A stretch of DNA of 64,000 nucleotides, from NCBI GenBank assembly GCA_028532985.1, contig JANCIK010000009.1:1-64000 (forward strand), written 5' to 3'. Made by a program: the position numbers and the translations under genes. This document shows, in pieces, positions 10,300 through 22,000 of this stretch; the stretch's first letter is position 1; each line of letters starts with the position of its first letter. Under the pieces are notes generated by a model. The model did not search any database and was not told the DNA's origin. It saw only the letters and a list, made by a program, of their open reading frames with translations. This DNA comes from Stropharia rugosoannulata (Eukaryota > Basidiomycota > Agaricomycetes > Agaricales > Strophariaceae).

Positions 10300-12990
10300 A
10301 TGCCTGCTTTCATCGTAGCAGATATCAACACTCCGCCCTGCAGACATGGAGGAAAGCTCAACCGGCGAAAATATTCAGAAGAGGAGAAGACCATTATGAA
10401 CAAATTCAAAGCCGCGTATTTCACTGCGCCGACCATAAATGACCGCCAAGACATCCTTTGCGGAAAGGGTGGCATGCTGGAAAATCTCTTTGCATTTTGG
10501 GATTCCAATGGACCCGACCGTGATTTTGATCAAGATAGGCATATATCCAAGGTATGATCCATTTATCTCTCTAGCCCCGATCGGCCTACATTGTCGGCCT
10601 AGACTGTGGTTGACTACATACGAAATAATTGGCGCCCGCAATCAATAAAAAGAATGTTGAAACTAAACGTGAAGATTTCAGAGGTCTTGTGGTTAAAGCA
10701 CAGTGATTTGGTCTACAAAGAAATATACAGGCTTCAGGGAAAAGAAGCTATAACTGACACCTGTCCAAGCAATTACTTTCCCTTCAAATCGAAGGCGATT
10801 GGGAATATACTAAAGGAAATGTCCGCCGATGATACGCTGAAGCTCTCTATGAGCGCGTACAGGTGCGAGGTGGTTTCACACGGCTTCTAACCAACCCAAA
10901 ACAACACAAACAAGACGAAATATCGTGAGAACGAGGGAGTGTAAGCTGCGACGTCAGCTTCGAACCACTCCTGGACGAGGTATACGACGAGAACGAGAAC
11001 TGAGACGAAAACTAGGGCGCTAAGACGAGGGGAAACGAAATCTTCTTTTTTCTACATAAAGTACATGCTTTATATATGTAAAATCAAAGCATAGCCTACG
11101 GAATAAGTGTAATCCTAGAATGTAGGTGCTGAGTAAGTAAAGGAGCAAGGAAAGACCTAGAATTAATGAGTAATGTAATGAAAAATGCTCGAAATGCAGG
11201 CGGGATATAGTTGTTCCGAGTGCGATGCAAGTCGGATTGTGGCACGGTGGCTGTGCGACGTGGGAACACGGACTTGTGCGTGACGGATTCCGTGGCCGTA
11301 GATGGGCGCGGCTCATCACCGAACAGTTGAAAATGTTGAGAGCCGAACAGACACAAATTGCGGATGCGGGATTGCCTTCAGACTTGCGTCCAGAGTAAGA
11401 TTACTTATTATCAAACATATTTATCGTGTTATTGTGTTAATTTGTCTGACTGGTTAGGCGCTGCAAAAAATTGCATGTATCCAGGATCGCTGATAACGAT
11501 CGCCGAAACTGGTTGGAAATGGGAATGCTATCCCTTACATTTACTGCTGGTTGTCATGACGGTGAACAGTTTTCTTTCAAGGTGTAAGCATTAACTAAAT
11601 TGGTTCTTTAACATAGAATACTTATTCCTGACGATAGTCATGACAATATGAGCAAAACCCTCGGTGCTCAGTGCAAAAAATTTGTGGAAGAACATGAAGC
11701 CGAATGTGATTTAATTCAACGTCTACTGCTTGCCTACATCAAAAAGCTATATGCTCTTGTCGGTTTAAAGCTGACTGTCAATGACGACGACGCACCATTA
11801 ATTGTCATGAAAGCCCCAAACGAGTACCCGGAGATCAAGTGTAATGTTTCTGATCTTGATCAAATGCAGCGTGATGTTCTGGAGAAAGTGTACGCCGATT
11901 ATATCAATTATCATTATGGTATGTTTCCATTCTCGGCGCTGCGGTCATCGGCTCTGAATCGATGTTGCAGAACTTGCGTCTAACCACCAATTCAAATCGG
12001 CGCCCTGGAAAGATCTCTGTTCTACTCCAAAGTATACCTATGTCAGCAAGGAATACCTGCCTCCAAACTTCGTCTTCAGCAATTATAAAGAGATGGGGAA
12101 AAGGCAGTTTATTACCTTCATATCGTGGATTATTGATCGACAGACTGTCCACGGCATTCGCAATGCATTTCGATTTAAAACAATAAACAAATCGAGGAAA
12201 GCAAATCAGGAGGCTTGTGAAACTGCATTTTACTTCGATGATGAAGGTTTTGATGCTAGTAAGAACGAAACTAACAAAAAGAAAGCCGACCGCCGAAGCG
12301 GAAAGAAAAAAGCAAGTGTTGCAGTGCAAGGTCCCATTCTCATGAATTTGGTTGTAAGTTTCAATGGCATTACATTTCTTGATTACACTTATATCATTAA
12401 CACAGGGAAACTCTCTTCCTGGCCTCACTGGGCCGGTTGACATTGGAACGGCTGCGAGGACAGCGCCGACCGCCGGGACAACAGACACAATTGCGATACA
12501 TACACCACCACCGCCGAGCGCCGGGAATGTCCCCATATCTGAAACGCTCTCCCGTAACACTCCAACTGATACACGACCCGATATCCGTGAATTCACTTTC
12601 ACATTCCCTGTGCAGCCAAATGCCAATGAGCCAATGCCGAATGCCGAAAATGACGTGGTCACCTATGCTTTGCATCAACCAACGCCGGATGCTGACATTG
12701 ACTTCACCAATATCGATCCACGTTTACTGGGCATTACCCATTCTTCCCCATCTGATCGACAGGTTACTCCTGTCTCAGCGCCAACACAACATGGTGTAAT
12801 AGCAGCACACCAGTACTTGGGCCCAGTCATTGCTCCCCCTCCTTCTGGTGCCCCACCCGGCCCTCCACTTGTATGGGAAACACAAACAATCATGACTATA
12901 CCACAGCCCGCCCCAATTAATCCACTTCCAGCCTCAGGACTTGGACTGACCAACATAGACATAATGGACGCTATGTTCGGCGATCGGTGA
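10300..12990 (+). pseudogene. KDZ accessory gene of 648 codons, interrupted by a solo LTR
   Basis: I can join six exons with GT-AG introns and an unbroken frame once the LTR is removed: 10300-10551, 10603-10829 plus 11323-11394, 11458-11583, 11617-11918, 11971-12353 and 12406-12990 (total 1947 nt). The solo LTR lies inside exon 2. The N-terminal half is globular with no family I recognise. A basic segment rich in Lys and Arg (around 12270-12330) precedes a Pro-rich, probably disordered tail of about 190 aa. It is transcribed divergently from the transposase (197 bp apart), so a shared promoter between 10104 and 10299 is likely. I looked for a TET/JBP dioxygenase signature, because such genes often travel with KDZ elements, and found none. 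The clean frame shows the gene was intact until the LTR arrived. Confidence 0.75.
10830..11318 (-). repeat. Solo LTR of a gypsy-2-like element
   Basis: 489 bp that begins TGATACGC and ends CTCATCA, like the 619-bp LTR of gypsy-2, and shares blocks with it such as GGCTTCTAACCAAC and CAGCTTCGAACCACT. The flanking 4 bp are CCGA on both sides (10826-10829 and 11319-11322), a target duplication. No internal retroelement sequence remains, so it arose by recombination between LTRs. Orientation is inferred from gypsy-2. It is shorter and clearly diverged from gypsy-2, so it belongs to a related family or an older copy. Confidence 0.88.
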
Positions 12991-13287
12991 TCGGCAGAGG
13001 AAGCGACGACAAGCTTTCCTGGCCAAGGAACAGGGCCATCTTTGAGCACCTTGCATTCAATTTCACGAGAATTTCCCTCATCACGCCAGCCGCGTATTGC
13101 AGCACCAACCAAAAAGAAAAGAATTAGAAAAACAGATGCAGAGCTGTTACAGCAGGCTACTGAAGAATACCAATCAAAACCTGCAAACATGCGCAGACAT
13201 TAATATTAATGTACATTCAGCGATCGAATGCTACGGCGCAGTTGGAGTCTATATTTACGATCGGCGATCGATTACATTGGCGCAGCT

Positions 13288-13837
13288 CTAGTCTACATCT
13301 CTTCGGAGTATTTGTAATATATTGTTCTTGAATTGATTTCCTGCCTTTGACAGTTCCTGCCACTCTTCACTTCGCTTCTTAGCCAATTTTAGTTTTTCTA
13401 GCTCTTCAAAGTACACCAAGGTGCATGCATTCAGGTATGTTCTGCCGTCCAATTTCTGGTATGACAAAATTCTTGCATGCAATGACAACAATTCTTGATC
13501 AGTGAGTGGCTGATTGAGATTCAGATCATGAATGCAAGGCTCATAGACAAAGACATGACGTTGAACTCACCGGATCGTTTGGCGATTGGACACGCATCGG
13601 CGAAATTTGGATGCATTGACGGCCCTGAAGAGGTTGAGGCTGGGGAGGGGAGGAGATGAGACATAATCAAGATAAGAAGAAAAAGAAGGGGGCATATACC
13701 ATTGTACTTGCGTTGGAAATGTTACATTCCAATCTGCTGCATTCTAACAGCTGTTCAAATTTTTGAGCCAATACATAAATGGCATCTGCGCCGATAGCGG
13801 AATCAGACATTTTTTGAGTAAAGAGAGAACGTTCCAT
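13288..13837 (-). CDS. KDZ accessory small protein, 142 aa, three exons
   Basis: Exons 13837-13700, 13639-13571 and 13509-13288 join with GT-AG introns of 60 and 61 bp, all in phase 0. The start ATG at 13837 gives an N-terminus MERSLFTQKM. The C-terminal exon is helical and charged, with a run rich in Lys, Glu and Leu (EELEKLKLAKKRSEEW) that could form a coiled coil. No family recognised. It lies between two plus-strand accessory genes and shares the CGCCGA word. Likely an element-encoded partner or regulatory protein, by context only. Confidence 0.65.
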
Positions 13838-15676
13838 CCTGTTAGCCGAAGTTTTTTTTTATTTGACACGTGCAGCATTTGTCATATCTCGGCTCCCGGC
13901 ATTGAGGCAATTGAGCAAGGCAGCATCATGTAATTCCGGCGGACTGCGCCACAAGCCGATGTTTAATATCACATGCGTGTTGTGGATACTTATTTGCACC
14001 TCGCCACGTGATAATGTTGACATCTGCACTTTCGGCCCACGGCGCTGCAACATCTTCACTCCTCTCTTTTCCCTCGCGTATTCCCACTCTCCGCTCCCAT
14101 TCAACCACAGCCGATCACCCATCATGTCCGCCCACCAGAGTGAATTAACTCTTGAAGAGTTTGTCACCGTCATGGACCATCTGGATGCGATCTTTCGGCA
14201 GAGCATGCGCGACCGGAACTTGGACGAGGTGCTTCAGGCAAACGGGGCCAAAATTGTGAGCTGTCAACGTAAGCATGCTGCTATTCCTGTACATTTAACA
14301 CATTTTGCAGGCAAGACTTCTTCAAGAACCGGTTGGGAAAACCGTCAAATGGGGCCGATGGTCATTTCCCTCCCTCCATAAGCGCTATCGGGAGGTCATT
14401 CGCCAGACCACGCAGAAGCAGCGTGCGAGTGCCCTTAGCACATTCTACGCCGAGCCCTGTGCGCAACGCAGAGGCTAGCAGTTCCACAGCTATCGAGCGA
14501 AGGGTACCCACCCCCACCCCTGCCCTGCCCCTCAGATGCGCATTATCCACACTGCGCAAACCATTTATGTTACACCGCCCAGAACACATGGGAGAAGCAT
14601 TGCTGTTGCAGAACGTGTTCCAGAGCCAAGCACCGACATCTCGCCTGAAGCTGGAACGGTCCCAAGTCCAAGGCCGATTGCCGAATCCCGCCAGCAGGCC
14701 CAACTTGCATCAGGACAGCATAGGCTGGAGAGCCCTGCAGAACAGCCCACTGCACCTCTCCCTGGCAGTGGACATCGCACTCCGGAACATCCGCAAGTGC
14801 AAGAGCACACGGTCGCAAGAATGAGCGATTTTGTAAGACAGCCTGCGCAACCAGCGCCGAGCGCCGAGCCCAGCACCAGGCCCTTCACAGCTGCTGAGAA
14901 AGGCAAGGCCCGTGATCTTGGGTCAAGAGCACTGAGCGCCATGCCCAGCACCGGGCCCTTCACAGCTGCTGTGAAAGGCAAGGCCCGTGATCTTGGGTCG
15001 GTTGAAGCTGAGGGTTGGGGTTCGGCCGACTCACCGCAGAATTCGATTCCGGCCCCCCAGTCATCATCCATTGGTGAGTAAAATACCTTAGTTGTAATAA
15101 CATCCGCTTAATCAATCCTTTTTCTACATAAGAAAAAGGATTGCAAACTTTCCTTATCACGCTGGACAACCGCATGCGCGAAGTGGAGAAACAAGTTGCA
15201 TATGTGTACGGACAGCAGATGTATACACACGGTGTAGCAACGCAACAGATCGAAAAAGTGTTCAAGCAGTTCCGCGCAAGGGCATCGGGGCTGGACGAGG
15301 TCATTGCGCAGCATGAAGACCTGCGACGTAATCAGGAAGCCTCGACCGCCGAACGGCTTGCTGTCATCGAGGCGGCGCTCGGCATTCGCCAGAAGTCAAC
15401 GACTGTAAGCGCCGGCAACAGCAGCGCATCATCAGACCCGCTCAGTCCGGACGAGCATGTTCAGCAAGCCCGGCGCACCGCGGATAAAATCATACAGTCC
15501 GCCGAACGCCGAGCCCAAGCGATTTCTGATGCTGCGTACGCCCAGGCGTGCAGTATTTTGTCCGCTGCGAACTCATATGCGCAAATCGTGCACGGTGAAC
15601 ACCCTGACCCCGAGAATGTAGACAGGATGATGGCTGAGGTAGCCCAGACGCAGGAGCTTCGGCGAAGGATGGTCGA

Positions 15677-16641
15677 TGTGAGGGGCTGGGGCTGGCCCCT
15701 CGTGAAAACATGAAAAACCATAAGGTTCAGAACATAGATACACAAGAAGCGACATATCCACCATAACGATCGAAAACTACTATCGGAAACTGAAGGAACA
15801 AGAAGAAGCACGAAATATGAACTCTAAGATATGAAGATGCAAGTTTATTCGAAGATATGAAATATGTACATGATGAAACAAGAAGACAAGCACAAGGAAG
15901 ACTCAAGATGTTATTACAACTCAATGGCAGATCAAGAAAGATAACAGCATCAGAGCAATATTGGACTTCTGATGCCGACAACATCAGATCAATATTAACA
16001 ATCTGATGTAACTATGGACCCACAAGGGAGTCAATCACATGGAAATACTCGTACATACGACATGGGACAAATATGGCAACGGATTCCGACGATATGCAGG
16101 GGTTTCCGACGACATGCAAGCGTGTGGTAGCAGAAAGCAGAAGTATCTCGATACAAACACAAGGGACATAGGTGTGGAAAGAGGGTCGGAGGAGATGTGT
16201 GTTTAGGGGGGAACATGGAGTTGATCCGGTCGCAGGAAGATCTCTTGTGCTTGGGCTTGGTTTCCGAAGATAAGGATATTTGTGGCCAAGATATGAAGCA
16301 TGCTGTAGTGCAGCATGGTTTCCGACGAGATAAAGTCAGCATGGGCGGTCGGATCTTCGTGGATGGATATGGTACGATCTGGGCATGGCAACCAGACGGG
16401 TATTTAAGGAGTAGAATATCTCTGTACTTCTGCAGCTTCCTTCAGGGTTAAATTCTACCTACACACACCATACCAGTTCGCATCGGAAACCGTTGTTTAA
16501 ACCTCGTACACTGGAAGCTCCTTGTTTTGAAACAAGTAAAACCTTTTCAACGTGCTATCGTTGTACACACGTTGCCTTCGCACATTGTGAACTTTAGAGA
16601 CAGGCTTTTCAGACCAGTCCAACCCAACTTCGCACCTCACA
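15677..16641 (+). repeat. 5' LTR of gypsy-1
   Basis: 965 bp, begins TGTGAGGGGC and ends CTCACA, with short inverted ends TGTGAGG/CCTCACA. It matches 26244-27208 except for about two substitutions near 15761 and 15770. A TATA-like TATTTAAGG at about 16400 is a candidate promoter core. It carries six TTCCGA/TCGGAA words. Confidence 0.95.
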
Positions 16642-16644
16642 ACG

Positions 16645-16662
16645 TGGAGCCCACCGCGAGGG
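16645..16662 (+). promoter_or_regulatory. Primer-binding site of gypsy-1
   Basis: TGGAGCCCACCGCGAGGG, three bases after the 5' LTR, starts with TGG, the complement of a tRNA CCA end. The same 18 nt follow the 5' LTR of gypsy-2, so both prime from the same tRNA. I did not identify the tRNA. Confidence 0.85.
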
Positions 16663-16831
16663 TCTACAGTTCACAATAGATCCGTCTGTTCCAGACCGTC
16701 GGATAACTCGTCAACTTGCTGCAGAATTTGCTATACCCCTACAACCTCCTGAAGCACCCATCAAGAGAAGAAGGAAAAGACCGACACCGTCAGGAAGCCA
16801 AATATCTTCAGTACTCAGCCATATATCGGAA

Positions 16832-18784
16832 ATGGATCACGGAATCGAAGCAAACCCTTTTGAAGTTCAAACCGTGGCGCCCAAAGTCAAGCCTTACCCA
16901 AATCGCAACTCAAAAGATGCTCCATCGTTTACAGGACCCACTACTCCTTTACATCGATACCTAGAGGACATCGAGGAATTATGCAAAGACAGGGGAGACA
17001 CATCGGATATCACACGGATTACAAAAACCCTGTGGTATGTGGATTACCGATACCACGAAACATGGAAGAATATTCTAGATGAAAACAAATCCTGGAAGGA
17101 GAATAAACAAATATTACTGGAATATTTCCCTGGGTTGGATTCGCTCTACAAATACTCAGTCTACGATCTGCATAAATTAATACAGAAGTTTTCGAGCAAA
17201 CCCATGGATAATCAAGAACTTCTAGCAGAATATCATTGTGAATTCATGATTATAGCTACTTATCTGGAGAAGGAGCAATTATCATCAAGAGACGACATCA
17301 ACAGAAACTATGTTCTAGGTCTTCCAAAAGAATTCAGGGCGAAGGTTCTTACTCAATTAACGGCTGAAGACCCGAAGCGGAAACCGGGCCTGGTTCATGA
17401 TTATCTTCAAGTTAATCGAGCGGCTCGATATGTTCTTCAAGATAACGCTTATTCTGACAGGTATGGCCTTGAAGACACACCTCGTGAACGGACGAAAACC
17501 GAAGAAACTGCTCTTGAGCTCATGCTAAGGAAAATGACATCGGAATTAGGATCAATAAAGATGTTTATGCAAGGCCAACCTAATACATCTTTTCCGACGC
17601 AAGAAAGACCTATGTATCGTTCCACTCCGCGCTACGCCCCTGGTTGCTTGTTTTGCGGAGACATTAATCATATTATGAGGTCTTGCAACTTGCCGGATGA
17701 ATTTATAAACAAGGGAATCATCAAACAAGGGCCGAATGGTAGATTCACAATGGCTAACGGCGACTGGATCAATGGAACTGGAACAATAAAAGAAAGGATT
17801 GAAAACATCCTCAAACTGCAACGTGCTCGAGATGTACCCCCTCACCTGTCGCCAGCTACCACGATGATGTTTTCCTGTACTACGGCTGAAACCTTGTTTA
17901 ATTCTTCCAGTAAACTCGAAGAAGTCGACGAAGAAATCGGTGAGGTTTATCTGAAGACAAGGTCTTCGCCCCAAGACAAACCTGGACCAGGCAAAAACTC
18001 ATCTGCTTATGAAAAAGTCCCTGAAGTCGTGATTGCCGAAAGGAAATCGGAAAAGACAATACCAGAAGCACATGTAAGATTTGAACCGGCTAAAGGACCC
18101 CAGTACCGATTCACCTCAGGAGCGGAAAATCTGGATCTTCTTAAGAAAGTCATATCAAAATCTTTGGATGCAGAAATTACTATTTCTCAAAGAGAGTTGT
18201 TGGCTATTTCTGGAGAACTTCGGAAATATTTCAAGGAAACAACTACACCAAAGAGAATTCCGACGGTTAGCTATGTTCATGGCGAAGAAAATGAAGGGTC
18301 TTATGTGCTACAATTTGCTTCGGAAAATGGGCCATCGGATAGAGTCCTTTTGACGGCTTCTCCCCTTATGAAACTCAGGGTGATAAACTCGTTGCTAAAC
18401 GGTGAATTCACGGCGGAATGTGTCTTGGACCAAGGATCGGAAATCATGGCAATGGACAAGCGCATATGGAGAAAACTGTCTCACAATATAAACCCAGAAA
18501 GGAAAATATATATGGAGTCTGCCAACACGGAATTATCGCAAACGGATGGAATGTGCGAAAACCTTAAAATCACTATTGGAAGCCTTGAACTCTATTTTCA
18601 AGTACATGTCGTGGATAAAGCCCCTTTTCAAGTTCTGATAGGACGACCGTTCTTTGTGTATACTGGATGCACTACTAGGGATTATACAAATGGCGACCAG
18701 GAAATTACTTTGACTTGCCCCAACACGCAAAAAGTGGTTACTATTCCAACTCAGCCCAGGAACAAGGTTTCGAAAAAGAGTTAG
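16832..18784 (+). CDS. gag: Gypsy-1 Gag with zinc knuckle and aspartic protease
   Basis: 650 codons from the first ATG. The N-terminal half is the capsid-like helical region. A CCHC zinc knuckle CLFCGDINHIMRSC (CX2CX4HX4C) starts near residue 272. The C-terminal part is a retroviral-type aspartic protease: CVLDQGSEIMAM with the catalytic Asp near residue 533 (DQGS in place of the usual DSG/DTG), followed downstream by the flap and the VLIGRPF motif. Protease thus lies at the end of the Gag frame. The same frame is open upstream of the ATG through the primer-binding site (see findings), so the true N-terminus may be longer by at least 60 residues. The gag frame ends at TAG 18782, before pol. 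Confidence 0.92.
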   Translation: MDHGIEANPFEVQTVAPKVKPYPNRNSKDAPSFTGPTTPLHRYLEDIEELCKDRGDTSDITRITKTLWYVDYRYHETWKNILDENKSWKENKQILLEYFPGLDSLYKYSVYDLHKLIQKFSSKPMDNQELLAEYHCEFMIIATYLEKEQLSSRDDINRNYVLGLPKEFRAKVLTQLTAEDPKRKPGLVHDYLQVNRAARYVLQDNAYSDRYGLEDTPRERTKTEETALELMLRKMTSELGSIKMFMQGQPNTSFPTQERPMYRSTPRYAPGCLFCGDINHIMRSCNLPDEFINKGIIKQGPNGRFTMANGDWINGTGTIKERIENILKLQRARDVPPHLSPATTMMFSCTTAETLFNSSSKLEEVDEEIGEVYLKTRSSPQDKPGPGKNSSAYEKVPEVVIAERKSEKTIPEAHVRFEPAKGPQYRFTSGAENLDLLKKVISKSLDAEITISQRELLAISGELRKYFKETTTPKRIPTVSYVHGEENEGSYVLQFASENGPSDRVLLTASPLMKLRVINSLLNGEFTAECVLDQGSEIMAMDKRIWRKLSHNINPERKIYMESANTELSQTDGMCENLKITIGSLELYFQVHVVDKAPFQVLIGRPFFVYTGCTTRDYTNGDQEITLTCPNTQKVVTIPTQPRNKVSKKS

Positions 18785-19093
18785 CGGATTTTCCAGAATC
18801 CCGACTGAATTAAAACGGTCGGGAAAGATGTTCATGTTAAATATAGTGCACAAGAAACGACATGAACAGCAAGAGAAGGATATTCCTTCAGCACTATCAT
18901 TTGGACGATTTATAACTCCCTTATTTGCGGCAAGAATAGATGATGAAAGAGGATCATCATACCATGAAATATACCCTACTAATTTTAATTTTGAAGTTTC
19001 GCTAGATTTATCGGCCAATGTTTACAGAAGACTTATGCTTACTCTTTTCAACAAAGAGCATTAATAATAAAAGCCAGGAAGAAATATAAACCT
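18785..19093 (+). other. Gag-pol junction of gypsy-1
   Basis: A plus-strand frame at 18828-19064 (MFMLNIVHKK to LFNKEH) corresponds in position to the pol N-terminus of gypsy-2, which starts MFAIKIGAHN. The pol frame itself is open here too (AYSFQQRALIIKARKKYKP runs into pol at 19094). A frameshift near 19000-19060, or a short deletion, would join them. Whether this is programmed or damage cannot be told from one copy. Confidence 0.5.
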
Positions 19094-22000
19094 GTGGCAA
19101 GACGGACGTTTCCTGTGTCAACTACACTTCCCGAAGAATATCGTGTTATTAGAAGAATTCCATCGGATCCTCTGGCTAATATGAAACCGTTACCTTTTAA
19201 AGTGGACCATATTGAACCAGGAATACGCTATACTAAAGAACGAATGGACGCCTGGAACATAAATGAAGATGGCTTCTTGACACCGGATGAAGCTCGTCTA
19301 GTTCAATGGATCATTAAAGAACATGAGATGGGATTCGCCTGGAATGAGATGGAGAAAGGTGCCTTCAGAGAAGACTATTTTGAACCTCTAAAGATACCCG
19401 TTGTACCACATGAACCATGGGCGGAAAAACCGATACCGATACCTCCAGGCATCGCTAAAGAAGTCACGAGAATTTTTCAAGATAAAGTCGCAAGCAAAGT
19501 ATATGAACCTTCTAGTTCACCTTATCGGTCCAGGATCTTATATGTGCCAAAGAAAAGCGGAGCAATACGGGTGGTGCATGACCTGAGAAGGTTGAATGCA
19601 GTAACCATAAAAGACTCAGCTCTACCGCCAGTTGTAGAACTTTATGCGGAATCTTTCGGTGGAAGAACTATCTATGCCATGTTTGATTTGTTCGTAGGAT
19701 TTGACCATCGGGTTCTTCATCAAGATTCAAGAGATTATACTACGTTCTCTTCGCCTATCGGAAACCTGAGATTGACCCGTCTACCACAAGGATTTACAAA
19801 TTCGGTTCAAGTACAACAGGGAGATGTGTCATTTATCTTGGAGCCTGAGATTCCTGAATTTACGGCACCTTTTGTGGACGATGTACCGGTCAAAGGACCA
19901 CGATCTTATTATCAAGATGAGAATGGGGTCTATGAAACGATTTCCGAAAACCCTGGTATCAGAAGATTTGTCTGGGAACACTTGAACAATGTACATCGCA
20001 TTATTCAAAGAATACAGCATGCTGGAGGAACCTTCAATGCCTCGAAATCCTTTTTGGCTGTGCCAAGAATTAATGTTGTTGGCCATATGTGCAGCATCCA
20101 AGGAAGGACGGTTGATGAGTCAAAAGTCAGAGTTATCAGGGATTGGAAACCTTGTGAAAACTTGACAGAAGTTCGTTCATTCTTGGGAACATTGGGTGTA
20201 ATGTGTATCTTTATTAAAGATTATGCAATGCATTCAAGACCGTTAACTGAACTAACAAAGAAGGACGTTGAATTCACATGGGGACAAAGAGAACAAGAAG
20301 CAATGGACAGTTTAAAGCGTCTCTTAATTCAGTCTCCAGCATTAACGGCATTGGACTATGAATCCGAAGGACAGATAATAATGGAGGTGGACTCAAGCAA
20401 CATAGCCGTGGGTTTTATTTTATCTCAGGTTAAAGAAGACGGAAAGGAACATCCTGCGCGGTTTGGTTCTATAACTTGGAACGAAAGAGAATCAAGATAC
20501 TCACAAGCCAAGATCGAGTTATATGGCCTATTTCGCAGCCTTAGAGCGTATCGGATATACCTGGTTGGAGTGGAAAACTTGATAGTCAGGACTGATGCGA
20601 GTTACCTCAAGGGAATGTTAAACAACCCCGATATACAACCTAATGCTACGATAAATCGCTGGATAGCCGCCATACTTTTGTTTGACTTCAAGCTAGAACA
20701 CGTCCCTGGAAAATCACATTCACCAGACGGTCTGTCAAGAAGGAGACGATCAGAATTAGATCCTCAAGAAGATTCCGAAGAAGAAGTAGAAGACTGGATC
20801 GACAGGGCATGCGGCTTCGGAATCTGGGTCTTAAACAAAAATGACGATCGGAAAGTCACTCACATGTCCATGGTACAGAAGAAAATACCAGGATCGTCAT
20901 TGTCTTACAAGGCTATGGTACTTATTGCAGCTAAATCGGTACCTCACCGTTCGGAAATTACTACAACGCTTAAATTACCGGTTTCCGACAGAGGGGCTGA
21001 CATGGATGAGGAATTAAAGAAGGTCAAAGAATTTCTAGGCGACCCCGAAAGACCCGCATGGATTCGCACAAGAAAGGAGTATGACCGCTTCCTCAAGAAA
21101 GTAAGGCAATTCTTCATACTGGACGGAAAGCTATGGAAAAGGTCCGATGATGGTGAACATAAACAAGTGGTACAACAAGAAGATAGGCTTCGGATACTTC
21201 AAGAAGTACATGATAACTTAGGACATAAGTCTTATTTCACTGTGTGGAATAGGCTCACGAAGCGTTTTTGGTGGCCTAACATCAGTAATGATCTTACGTG
21301 GTACTTGAAGACCTGCGATATATGTCAGCGACAGTCTAGGGTAAAGAACCTCATTCCGCCAACGGTAGCTCGTCCATTGTCGCTTTTTGTCAAGGTTCAC
21401 GCGGATACTTTCTTTATGCCCAAAGGAAAAGGGGGAAAACATCTCTGTCTTCATCTACGATGTTCACTTTCGGGAATGCCTGAAGCTCTGGCTGTAGCGT
21501 CGGAAAACCATACGGTTATAGGAGAATTTCTGTTGGATGTTATGTCGCGATGGGGAGCTATGGCTATTATCGTGACAGACAATGGTACACCTTGGGTTAA
21601 AGCCGTGAACTACTTGGCGGAAAAATATGGAATCTACCACATCAGAATTTCGGGATATAATTCGCAGGCAAACGGCTTGATTGAAAAACGACATCTCGAT
21701 GTTAGGGAAGCAATAGTCAAGACTTGTGAAGGCGACTTATCAATATGGCCATTAATTCTCCGATTTGTTTTATGGGCTGAACGTGTTACGGTACAAAAAT
21801 CAACAGGTTATACTCCCTACTATATCGCACACGGAGTGGAACCATTATTTCCATTTGACATTACAGAAGCGACTTTCATGTTTCCCGATCAAGTTGATAT
21901 GATTTCCGAAGAAGAGCTAATAGCACGAAGAGCTATAATGCTGCAGAAGCGACCGGAAGATCTTGAAAGGGTCAAGGACAAAGTGGAGAGAGCACGGCTG

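Noticed and set aside
10300..12990. TET/JBP-type DNA dioxygenase as KDZ cargo
   Set aside because: Such genes are often linked to KDZ transposons in agaricomycetes, so I looked for an HxD...H...R signature in all five element genes. Isolated His-Asp pairs occur but without the expected context.
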